Below are positions 1-8,306 of a DNA stretch of 13,973 nt, in pieces. The translations under genes were made by a program, and so were the position numbers. Location: assembly GCA_030765665.1 (NCBI GenBank), contig JAVCCD010000211.1, forward strand, positions 1-13,973, in the 5' to 3' direction. Every line of letters begins with the position of its first letter. The first letter of the stretch is position 1. This DNA is from Candidatus Tenebribacter mawsonii. Lineage in GTDB: Bacteria > Cloacimonadota > Cloacimonadia > Cloacimonadales > TCS61. The notes under the pieces are model-generated. The model was not told where the DNA came from and searched no databases. It saw nothing but the letters and a program-made list of their open reading frames with translations.

Positions 1-116
1 AAGATGCAGATGGAGATGAAATTGCCAACAACACATATTTCTATAAGGTCAAAGCTAAACAATTAATCAATAACAAAATTACAGAGAAAATTGGTAAATT
101 GATTATTTTAAAGTAG
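1..116 (+). CDS. 3' end of a probable secreted protein with FlgD-like/sorting-type C-terminal domain (partial)
   Basis: Only the last 37 codons are present; the frame starts at base 3 and ends at TAG 114-116. The translated tail begins DADGDEIANNTYFYKVKA and ends in EKIGKLIILK. The pattern 'DxxGxxIANxTYFYKxKA ... KxGKLIIL' is typical of the C-terminal beta-sandwich (FlgD Ig-like or gingipain/T9SS-type sorting domain) found at the end of large extracellular proteins in FCB-group bacteria and relatives. This suggests a secreted or cell-surface protein whose catalytic part lies upstream of the window. I cannot name the rest of the protein, and a 37-residue tail cannot separate a true sorting signal from a plain FlgD-like repeat. 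Confidence 0.6.
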   Translation, partial: DADGDEIANNTYFYKVKAKQLINNKITEKIGKLIILK

Positions 117-147
117 AGAGTTGACAAGAAAAAGTAATAATTTTCTT

Positions 148-196
148 TTGAACAGCTAAAAAGGTTATATATAAAAAATTTGTAATAATATATAAT
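148..196 (+). promoter_or_regulatory. Candidate promoter elements for the EF-G-like gene
   Basis: Two readings are possible. TTGAAC (148-153) with a 16-nt spacer to TATAAA (170-175) would start transcription near 182 and leave a leader of about 32 nt. A perfect TATAAT (191-196) lacks a good -35 and would start near 203, only about 11 nt before the ATG. The stretch is very AT-rich, so chance matches are likely. Confidence 0.35.
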
Positions 197-213
197 ATAA
201 ATGCGGAGGACAT

Positions 214-2250
214 ATGGAAAACATTAGGAATATTGCTCTTGTAGGAGCTATTGGTGCTGGAAAGACCAGTCTTGTTGAGCAGATGCTATTTAACTCTAAA
301 ACAACAAACAGGATTGGTAAAATTGATGACGGTACAACTGTCATGGACTTTAATCCAGAGGAAATTGAAAGAAAATCATCAGTTTCTTTAGGTATTGCAA
401 ATCTTATGTGGAAAAAAAATAAGATAAATATCGTGGATGCACCAGGGTTAGTCGATTTTAGTTCAGAACAGATTTCTGCTTCGATTGCCGCAGAAACGAT
501 TTTATTTGTAGCAAATGGAGCGTCAGAATTTGATGTAAGCCTTGAAAAATCAATTGAATTACTTGTAGACAGACCAGTTGTAAAAGGATTTATAATTAAT
601 AGATTAGATAATGAAGGTGCTGATTTTAATAAGGCAATTGAAAGAATCAGAGAGAATACAGATTTTAATCCAACACCAATTTTAATACCAATTGGAAGCG
701 AGCATAAATTTTCTGGTGTAATTGATATTGCAAAAGGCAAAGCTTTTAAAAATGGGCAAGAGATTGAAATCCCTGCTAATATGACTGATCAGGTTGAAGA
801 AAGAAAGATGGAATTGATGGAAGCAGTTGCAGAGAGTAATGACGACCTTCTCGAAAAGTACTTTGAAGTTGGTGAACTTACAAAAGAAGAGATGACTATA
901 GGTTTAAAAAGTGCCATCTCACAAGGAAAATTAACGCCAGCTTTTGCAACATCTGCAACTCATGATATCGGAGTAACTGACCTGATGGATGCAATTGTTG
1001 AATATTTGCCTTCACCAGCCGATAGGAATGAAATTCAAGTTATTCAAAACAATGAAGAAAAAATTATCCAACTTAGTGACACAGGAGACCTCTTTGCATA
1101 TGTATTCAAATCATTCTCAGATCCAAATGTTGGTGACATTTCTTATGTAAGAGTTTTCTCAGGTAAAATGACTAGTGGATCTGATGTGTATATCCCAGAA
1201 AAGGATAGTAAAGATAGAATTGGTTCAATGTATTATGTTAATGGAAAGAACAGAGTTGATACAGATGAATTGAAAGCTGGAGATATAGGTGGTTTAGTTA
1301 AGATGAAAGTTGCTCGTGGTTTTGATTCTATAGTTAATACAAATTCTAAACTCAAGTTCCGTGAGATTAAACTTCCAACTCCTGTATATTGGCAGAGTAT
1401 TAAAGCTGCTAATCAGCATGATGAAGATAAGATCGGTGCAGCAATGGCTAAATTATTAGATGAAGATCATACATTAAATTTAGACATGAATCAGGAAACT
1501 GCTGAAAATGTTATATCTTGTATTGGTGAACAGCAGGTATCACTACTTCAGAAGAGATTAAAATCAAGATACAAAATTGAAGCAAACCTCAAAACTCCAT
1601 CAGTTCCGTATAAAGAGACAATCTCAGGTACTGCTGATGTTCATTACAAACATAAAAAACAATCGGGTGGAAAGGGTCAATTCGGAGAAGTATACTTTAG
1701 AGTTAAACCCCTAGCTCGTGGAGCAGGATTTGAGTTTGTTAATTCTGTTGTGGGTGGAAGGATCCCAACAAAATTTATCCCAGCCATAGAAAAAGGGCTT
1801 GTTGAAGTAATTGGAAAAGGCATAATTTCCGGTAATCAAATTGTTGACCTTTGTGTTGATGTTTATGATGGAGGCTATCATGATGTGGATTCATCTGAAA
1901 TGGCTTTTAAAATTGCATCATGGAATGCTTTAAAAAAAGCATTTGAGATTGCAAAGCCAATTCTTCTTGAACCTGTACATAACGTTCAGATTATTATTCC
2001 AGATGAATATATGGGTGATGTTATGGGTGATATTTCTACCAGAAGAGGTAAGATTCAGGGTATGGAAAAGAAAGGTAAAAAACAAGTACTAAATGCTGAA
2101 ATGCCTTTATCAGAATTAATGGGTTATTATCCTGCACTTAAATCTTTAACTCAAGGTCGTGGAAAATTTATACAAGAATTTTCTCATTATGAAAAAGTTC
2201 CTGGAGATATAACAGCTAAAGTTATTGCTGCAGCAAATAAAGAAGATTAA
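214..2250 (+). CDS. EF-G-like translational GTPase (EF-G-2 type paralogue)
   Basis: A 678-residue protein with the full five-domain EF-G layout: G domain about 1-268, domain II about 285-370, domain III about 385-465, domain IV about 465-590 and domain V about 590-678. The P-loop is GAIGAGKT (11-18), G3 is DAPG (75-78) and G4 is NRLD (129-132). Domain IV keeps GYHDVDSSEMAFK and domain V keeps RRGKIQGM, both EF-G hallmarks. It differs from housekeeping EF-G in two ways: switch I reads ERKSSVS where EF-G has ERGITIT, and the G3 histidine (DTPGH in EF-G) is Leu79. This points to the EF-G-2 family, of which a Thermus thermophilus member is structurally known. It also stands outside any rpsL-rpsG-tuf operon. 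A GGAGGA (205-210) lies close before the ATG. The role is presumably ribosome-associated; whether it translocates, recycles ribosomes or does something else cannot be read from sequence. Confidence 0.9.
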   Translation: MENIRNIALVGAIGAGKTSLVEQMLFNSKTTNRIGKIDDGTTVMDFNPEEIERKSSVSLGIANLMWKKNKINIVDAPGLVDFSSEQISASIAAETILFVANGASEFDVSLEKSIELLVDRPVVKGFIINRLDNEGADFNKAIERIRENTDFNPTPILIPIGSEHKFSGVIDIAKGKAFKNGQEIEIPANMTDQVEERKMELMEAVAESNDDLLEKYFEVGELTKEEMTIGLKSAISQGKLTPAFATSATHDIGVTDLMDAIVEYLPSPADRNEIQVIQNNEEKIIQLSDTGDLFAYVFKSFSDPNVGDISYVRVFSGKMTSGSDVYIPEKDSKDRIGSMYYVNGKNRVDTDELKAGDIGGLVKMKVARGFDSIVNTNSKLKFREIKLPTPVYWQSIKAANQHDEDKIGAAMAKLLDEDHTLNLDMNQETAENVISCIGEQQVSLLQKRLKSRYKIEANLKTPSVPYKETISGTADVHYKHKKQSGGKGQFGEVYFRVKPLARGAGFEFVNSVVGGRIPTKFIPAIEKGLVEVIGKGIISGNQIVDLCVDVYDGGYHDVDSSEMAFKIASWNALKKAFEIAKPILLEPVHNVQIIIPDEYMGDVMGDISTRRGKIQGMEKKGKKQVLNAEMPLSELMGYYPALKSLTQGRGKFIQEFSHYEKVPGDITAKVIAAANKED

Positions 2251-2256
2251 ATAAAT

Positions 2257-2291
2257 AAGAGACCTGCAGGAAATATCTTGCAGGTCTTTTT
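2257..2291 (+). terminator. Intrinsic terminator after the EF-G-like gene
   Basis: AGACCTGCA (2260-2268) pairs with TGCAGGTCT (2279-2287) across a 10-nt loop. A G-U pair and two A-U pairs extend the base, and the T run 2287-2291 follows. It lies 7 nt after the stop codon, as a Rho-independent terminator should. It ends only 6 nt before the yebC Shine-Dalgarno, which leaves no room for a yebC promoter downstream of it. Confidence 0.85.
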
Positions 2292-2312
2292 CTATCTGGA
2301 GGATTTTTTAAT

Positions 2313-3062
2313 ATGTCCGGTCATAGTAAATGGAGTTCGATAAAACATAAAAAAGGTGCTGCGGATGCAAAACGTGGCAAGATATTTACAAAACTTGTTA
2401 AAGAGATCATAGTTGCCGCTAAAGAAGGTGGCGGTGATCAGGAAATGAACCCTCGATTACGATTAGCTGTCTCCACTGCAAAAGGTGCTAATATGCCCAA
2501 TGCGAATATTGAACGGGCGATTAAAAGAGGTACTGGTGAATTAGAGGGAGTTAATTATGAACATTTTACCTATGAAGGGTATGGTCATAATGGTGTAGCA
2601 ATAATTGTAGAAACTCTAACCGATAATAAACAGCGTACAGTTGCAGATGTCCGACATATTTTCTCGAAATATGGTGGTAATCTTGCAGAGAATGGATCTG
2701 TATCTTATATGTTTGATCAGAAAGGTTTGATAGTAATTCCAGAAAATGATCTTGATGAAGATGAAGTAATGATGGCTTCTCTTGATGCAGGGGCAGAAGA
2801 CTTAATAGTTGAAGATGGGAACTACCTGATATATACTGCTTACTCAGATTTACATAGTGTACTTAAAAAATTGGAAGAAGCTGAATATAATATTGAAAAA
2901 GCAGAACTTACAAGGATTCCACAAAACACAATTAATGCAGATGAAGTTGCTGAAAAATTACTAAAGCTTATCGATCTTCTGGAAGACTGCGATGATGTAC
3001 AAAAAGTGTATGCAAATTTTGAAATCTCAGACGAGATTTTTGAAAGGTTATCTGAAGATTGA
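2313..3062 (+). CDS. yebC: YebC/PmpR (TACO1) family protein
   Basis: 249 residues, the usual family length, opening with the signature [21 protein letters not shown] and followed by the conserved [18 protein letters not shown] and the [11 protein letters not shown] segment. The family has three alpha/beta domains and was long annotated as a transcriptional regulator. The mitochondrial homologue TACO1, and more recent work on bacterial members, point to a role at the ribosome in relieving stalls such as polyproline. Which role this copy has is not visible here. GGAGG (2298-2302) lies 10 nt before the ATG. The stop codon overlaps the start of ruvC, the common bacterial yebC-ruvC linkage, so the two are very likely co-transcribed and translationally coupled. 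Confidence 0.96.
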   Translation: MSGHSKWSSIKHKKGAADAKRGKIFTKLVKEIIVAAKEGGGDQEMNPRLRLAVSTAKGANMPNANIERAIKRGTGELEGVNYEHFTYEGYGHNGVAIIVETLTDNKQRTVADVRHIFSKYGGNLAENGSVSYMFDQKGLIVIPENDLDEDEVMMASLDAGAEDLIVEDGNYLIYTAYSDLHSVLKKLEEAEYNIEKAELTRIPQNTINADEVAEKLLKLIDLLEDCDDVQKVYANFEISDEIFERLSED

Positions 3063-3538
3063 TAATTCTTGGAATTGATCCTGGTAGTTATAATGTGGGA
3101 TATGGCATCCTACAGGTTGAAAAACGTAAAATAGTAGCTGCGGGATGTGATACAATATCAATCGGTTCAAAAATGCAATTATCCGAGAGATTAACTCACA
3201 TACATTCGGGAATGAATAAGATCATCTTAGAATATAAACCTGATATAGCAGTTATAGAAACCATCTTTTACGGGAAAAACATTAAGTCAGCTTTTACATT
3301 GGGACATGCCAGGGGAGTGATAATGCTAGCTTTGGCACAGCATAAAATCAAGATAATGGAATATTCTCCCAGAGAAGTGAAAAAATCTGTTGTTGGAAAT
3401 GGTAATGCATCAAAAGAGCAGGTCTTATACATGGTTCAGAAGATTTTAAATCTAAGTACAAAACCAAAAACTGAAGATGCTGCAGATGCACTTGCAATTG
3501 CACTCTGTTATTTTAATAAAAATAAGTTTAATTATTAA
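3059..3538 (+). CDS. ruvC: Holliday junction resolvase RuvC
   Basis: 159 residues with an RNase H-like fold. RuvC is a homodimeric endonuclease that nicks opposite strands of Holliday junctions in the RuvABC resolvasome. The four metal-binding carboxylates are visible as Asp7 (GIDPG), Glu67 (VIETIF), Asp140 and Asp143 (TEDAADAL), nearly the E. coli numbering (7, 66, 138, 141). The junction-binding segment [16 protein letters not shown] is also conserved. The start is a TTG that overlaps the yebC stop by 4 nt (TTGA). No ATG could give the conserved N-terminus, since ILGIDPG begins two residues later. An AAGG at 3044-3047, 11 nt upstream, is a modest Shine-Dalgarno, so coupled re-initiation after yebC is likely. 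Confidence 0.96.
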   Translation: MIILGIDPGSYNVGYGILQVEKRKIVAAGCDTISIGSKMQLSERLTHIHSGMNKIILEYKPDIAVIETIFYGKNIKSAFTLGHARGVIMLALAQHKIKIMEYSPREVKKSVVGNGNASKEQVLYMVQKILNLSTKPKTEDAADALAIALCYFNKNKFNY

Positions 3539-3578
3539 ATAAATATGGACATTATTGTCTTATATTTCTATCTGTAAT

Positions 3579-3587
3579 TGCTATAAT
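3579..3587 (+). promoter_or_regulatory. Extended -10 promoter element before ruvA
   Basis: TG-C-TATAAT is a perfect extended -10 element in the 67-nt gap between ruvC and ruvA. TTGTCT (3555-3560) is a possible but too distant -35 (21-nt spacer); extended -10 promoters can work without one. The predicted start near 3594 would give an mRNA leader of only about 12 nt that still contains the AGAGG ribosome-binding site. Confidence 0.5.
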
Positions 3588-3605
3588 TTTATAAAAGAGG
3601 CAAAT

Positions 3606-4217
3606 ATGTATTCTTATTTTAAAGGTATATTGTCAGAGAAATTACCCACACTTATTGCAGTTGATTGTAATGGTGTTGGATATGAATTATTTATTCCATT
3701 GAGCACGTATGATAAATTACCAGAAATTGGACAAGAAGTAACAATTTTAGTACATTACTCATTCAATGAATCTGATGGCGTAAGATTGTTTGGATTTTAT
3801 TCTGATGAAGAAAAATTGCTTTTCAGACAATTAATTAATATCTCTAAAGTTGGCCCGAAATTAGCTTTATCAGTTCTTTCAGGACTCTCTGTTGCTGAGC
3901 TTGTGCATGCCGTTCAGATTGGTGACGTAAACCTTATATCAACCATTCATGGTATTGGCAAAAAATCTGCTGAGCGATTAGTTATTGAGTTAAAAGATAA
4001 AGTAGGAGATATAAATATAAAAGCTATAGATAATGAATATTCAGGCATTGACTCAGATATAATAAATGATGCAGAAACGGCACTTCTTACATTGGGTTAT
4101 AAACGGTATGATATTAGAAAAGCAATCTCAAAACTGCTACAAGATACAGATTTTTCTACTTCAGAAGAGATTACTAAAGCAGCAATAAAGGCATTATATA
4201 AAAAGCGAAATATATGA
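3606..4217 (+). CDS. ruvA: Holliday junction branch-migration protein RuvA
   Basis: 203 residues from the ATG at 3606, the same length as E. coli RuvA. RuvA tetramers bind the open four-way junction and load the RuvB helicase. Domain I (OB fold, about 1-64) keeps the acidic-pin Glu55. Domain II carries two helix-hairpin-helix motifs: ISKVGPKLALSVLSG (79-93) and STIHGIGKKSAERLVIELK (112-130). Domain III (about 155-203), which contacts RuvB, has ALLTLGYKRYDI. AGAGG (3596-3600) is 5 nt before this ATG. A longer reading from TTG 3555 adds 17 unrelated residues without a ribosome-binding site and is rejected. The stop overlaps the rsmB start. ruvB, often adjacent in other bacteria, is not in this window. 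Confidence 0.96.
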   Translation: MYSYFKGILSEKLPTLIAVDCNGVGYELFIPLSTYDKLPEIGQEVTILVHYSFNESDGVRLFGFYSDEEKLLFRQLINISKVGPKLALSVLSGLSVAELVHAVQIGDVNLISTIHGIGKKSAERLVIELKDKVGDINIKAIDNEYSGIDSDIINDAETALLTLGYKRYDIRKAISKLLQDTDFSTSEEITKAAIKALYKKRNI

Positions 4218-5533
4218 TAGATGTAAGACTGGAAGCATATAAGATAATTCTTAAAGTTATCTCTAAGAATATATTTTCTGATAAATTACTCCAACAGATG
4301 ACAAAGAAAATCAATCAGGCTGGAGAGAGATCGGATCTGCTGTATGTACTCGTGAAAGGTGTAATTAAGATGCATATTAACCTAGAATATATTGCTTCCC
4401 AATACACCAACCCGAAGAAATTTCCAAATACAAATATTAAGATAAAGATACTTTTGTATCTAGGACTTTACCAACTAATTTATTGCGATTATATCCCTCA
4501 GCATGCAGCTGTAAATGAAACTGTTTCAATCGCAAAAAAAATGTATGGAGAGAAGATCGCCAAATTTGTAAATGCAATTTTAAGGAGATATCTTCGTGAA
4601 GATAAAATTGTATACCCAACAGAAACATTAGATAGGATCTCCGTACAACATTCATTCCCTAAAGATATTATAAAGATATGGATAGAATATTGGGGTGTAG
4701 AAAATACTGAGAAATTATGCATATATTACAATCAACCTCCAAATTTGCATATTCGCATTAATACGTGTGCAACAAATAAAAAAAGGTTGATGGACTATTT
4801 GCTAAGAAGAGAAATAATTGTTATAGAAAGTGAAGCTTCGAATAATATTTTAATAACAGATCAAGCGAGAGACGTTCTAAATGAAGTCTCTTTCTCAGAA
4901 GGCTATTTTTCAATTCAAGATGTATCTGCAGCTTTGGTTGTAGAGTTATTAGATCCTGAACAAAATGAATCAATTCTAGATCTGTTTGCCGCTCCAGGTG
5001 GAAAAGCTACATATATAGCAGAATTAATGAGAAATTCCGGTGAGTTGACTGCTGTTGATAAATTTCCACACAAGATAAAAAAGCTAAAAAGAGCAGTAGA
5101 AAGATTGCAGATAACCAATATGAAACTTCAAGCTAATGACGCTTTTAAATTTGGACCCATAGCTCCGGCGTATGACAGAGTGCTTCTTGATGTTCCTTGC
5201 TCCGGCTGGGGAGTTTTCCAAAAGAAAGCAGAATTGCGGTGGCAGAAAAATCAGGAGATGAAAGAGCTTATTAAGCTTCAGAAACAGGCACTTGAACATG
5301 GGTCAAAATTCTTGCGTCCAGGCGGCATTATGGTTTATAGTACCTGCACTTTGAATAAAAAAGAGAATGAAGCTCAGATTGAAAGTTTTCTCAATAGAAA
5401 TCAGGGATTCATACTTGAATCTGCCGAACAATTTATTCCAAAAGAATATACAGAAAATGGTTATTTGAAAACTTTACCGTTCAAACATAATTCTGATGGC
5501 GCATTCGCAGCTAGAATTAAAAAAAATATCTAG
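4214..5533 (+). CDS. rsmB: 16S rRNA (cytosine-967-C5)-methyltransferase RsmB (Sun/Fmu)
   Basis: 439 residues in two parts. An N-terminal NusB-like RNA-binding domain (about 1-135) contains QHAAVNETVSIAKK. A C-terminal Rossmann S-adenosylmethionine methyltransferase domain (about 170-439) makes m5C in 16S rRNA. Motif I is LDLFAAPGGKATYIAEL (255-271). Motif IV DVPCSGWG places a cysteine at 329, which helps product release. Motif VI YSTCTL places the catalytic nucleophile at Cys378, the two-cysteine arrangement of RNA m5C methyltransferases. The fused NusB-like domain distinguishes RsmB from RsmF and other paralogues. The ATG overlaps the ruvA stop by 4 nt (ATGA), so translation is probably coupled. 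The stop codon TAG supplies the first G of the next gene's ribosome-binding site. Confidence 0.93.
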   Translation: MIDVRLEAYKIILKVISKNIFSDKLLQQMTKKINQAGERSDLLYVLVKGVIKMHINLEYIASQYTNPKKFPNTNIKIKILLYLGLYQLIYCDYIPQHAAVNETVSIAKKMYGEKIAKFVNAILRRYLREDKIVYPTETLDRISVQHSFPKDIIKIWIEYWGVENTEKLCIYYNQPPNLHIRINTCATNKKRLMDYLLRREIIVIESEASNNILITDQARDVLNEVSFSEGYFSIQDVSAALVVELLDPEQNESILDLFAAPGGKATYIAELMRNSGELTAVDKFPHKIKKLKRAVERLQITNMKLQANDAFKFGPIAPAYDRVLLDVPCSGWGVFQKKAELRWQKNQEMKELIKLQKQALEHGSKFLRPGGIMVYSTCTLNKKENEAQIESFLNRNQGFILESAEQFIPKEYTENGYLKTLPFKHNSDGAFAARIKKNI

Positions 5534-5544
5534 GAGTAACAATA

Positions 5545-6114
5545 ATGATAAAGATGAAATCAATTGCAATTGTAGTGGGCATTTTAATAGGATTATTTAT
5601 AATTGCATTCTTTGGCACAGACCTGATCATGAAAATAGTTGTAGGGCATGGAAATGAAGTTCAGGTTCCCTTATTGATCGGTGAGGATTATGAAGTGGCT
5701 CGCAAAACTTGTAATAATATGAAACTATATGTTGAACAGCAGGATCTGGTTCACGATGAGAACATTGGAAAAGGGAAAATCATATCACAAAACCCAAATC
5801 CGGGTATAATGACCAAAAAACACAGAACGGTTAGTGTAGTGCTTAGTAATGGACCGGAAATGGTGAGAATTCCATACCTTGATAATCTGAGTATTGTAGA
5901 ATCAAAACTTAAATTAGAAAATGCAGGGCTCTTCTTGGGAGAAAAAGTGTTTAGGTACTCCGACGAGGTTGTGAAAGGAAATGTGATCTATTCTCAACCA
6001 ATGGCTGATGAGCTGATACCAAAGAAAAGTAAAGTGGAAATTATTGTTAGTTTAGGAAAATACACTTCTTCTTCAGGTGATGATAATAAGTGGAAAGATC
6101 TTCTTGGTGATTAA
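5545..6114 (+). CDS. Membrane-anchored PASTA-domain protein (two PASTA repeats, no kinase domain)
   Basis: 189 residues. A hydrophobic segment at about 6-28 is a single N-terminal membrane anchor with no lipobox or cleavage signal. Two PASTA repeats follow, at about 38-103 (VQVPLLIGEDYEVARK ... SQNPNPG ... VSVVLSNG) and 106-172 (VRIPYLDNLSIVESK ... YSQPMADELIPKKSKVEIIVSLG). A short polar tail ends the protein. PASTA repeats bind muropeptides or beta-lactams in PknB/Stk1 kinases and some penicillin-binding proteins, but neither partner domain is present here. It starts 11 nt after rsmB with GGAG (5533-5536) at good spacing, so it belongs to the same operon. Small PASTA proteins next to rsmB are seen in several phyla. 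The function is unknown; an envelope-facing sensor or scaffold is a guess. Confidence 0.88.
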   Translation: MIKMKSIAIVVGILIGLFIIAFFGTDLIMKIVVGHGNEVQVPLLIGEDYEVARKTCNNMKLYVEQQDLVHDENIGKGKIISQNPNPGIMTKKHRTVSVVLSNGPEMVRIPYLDNLSIVESKLKLENAGLFLGEKVFRYSDEVVKGNVIYSQPMADELIPKKSKVEIIVSLGKYTSSSGDDNKWKDLLGD

Positions 6115-6171
6115 TACAAAAATAGCAACAAAAGTGCATTAATACAATACTCTTGAAGTAAAATATTTAAT

Positions 6172-6198
6172 AAAAAAACAACAAAAAAATAAAAAAAA
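6172..6198. repeat. Closely spaced A-tracts, possible bent DNA
   Basis: A7 at 6172-6178, A7 at 6183-6189 and A8 at 6191-6198. The first two centres are 11 bp apart, close to one helical turn; the third is 8-9 bp further. They lie roughly 165-190 bp before the predicted gyrB transcription start. A curvature role is an inference. Confidence 0.5.
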
Positions 6199-6263
6199 TC
6201 AGTTGAATCAATTAAGCAATTAAAGTGAGAAATTATAACTTACTGTAATATAAGCAAATACAG

Positions 6264-6289
6264 GTGTTTCAATTATTCTTACGAAACAC
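6264..6289. repeat. Inverted repeat GTGTTTC-N12-GAAACAC
   Basis: GTGTTTC (6264-6270) and GAAACAC (6283-6289) are perfect 7-bp inverted arms separated by 12 nt. It lies about 35 bp upstream of the candidate -35 box of gyrB. It could be a dyad operator or a weak stem-loop; the lack of a T-tract after it argues against a terminator. Confidence 0.5.
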
Positions 6290-6324
6290 GTAAAAATTTA
6301 GCTAACTTTATGCAAATAAAATAG

Positions 6325-8298
<1,974 letters not shown>

Positions 8299-8306
8299 GA
8301 GGATGA

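Noticed and set aside
121..126. TTGACA as a -35 box before the EF-G-like gene
   Set aside because: The sequence 16-19 nt downstream (TCTTTT region) does not resemble a -10.
165..740. 191-codon open frame on the minus strand antisense to the EF-G-like gene
   Set aside because: It overlaps the conserved GTPase domain, has no recognisable motifs and a low-complexity composition; it is a shadow of the AT-rich coding strand.
3555..3605. Extended ruvA start at TTG 3555
   Set aside because: It adds 17 residues unlike RuvA and lacks a Shine-Dalgarno; ATG 3606 has AGAGG at good spacing and gives the usual length.
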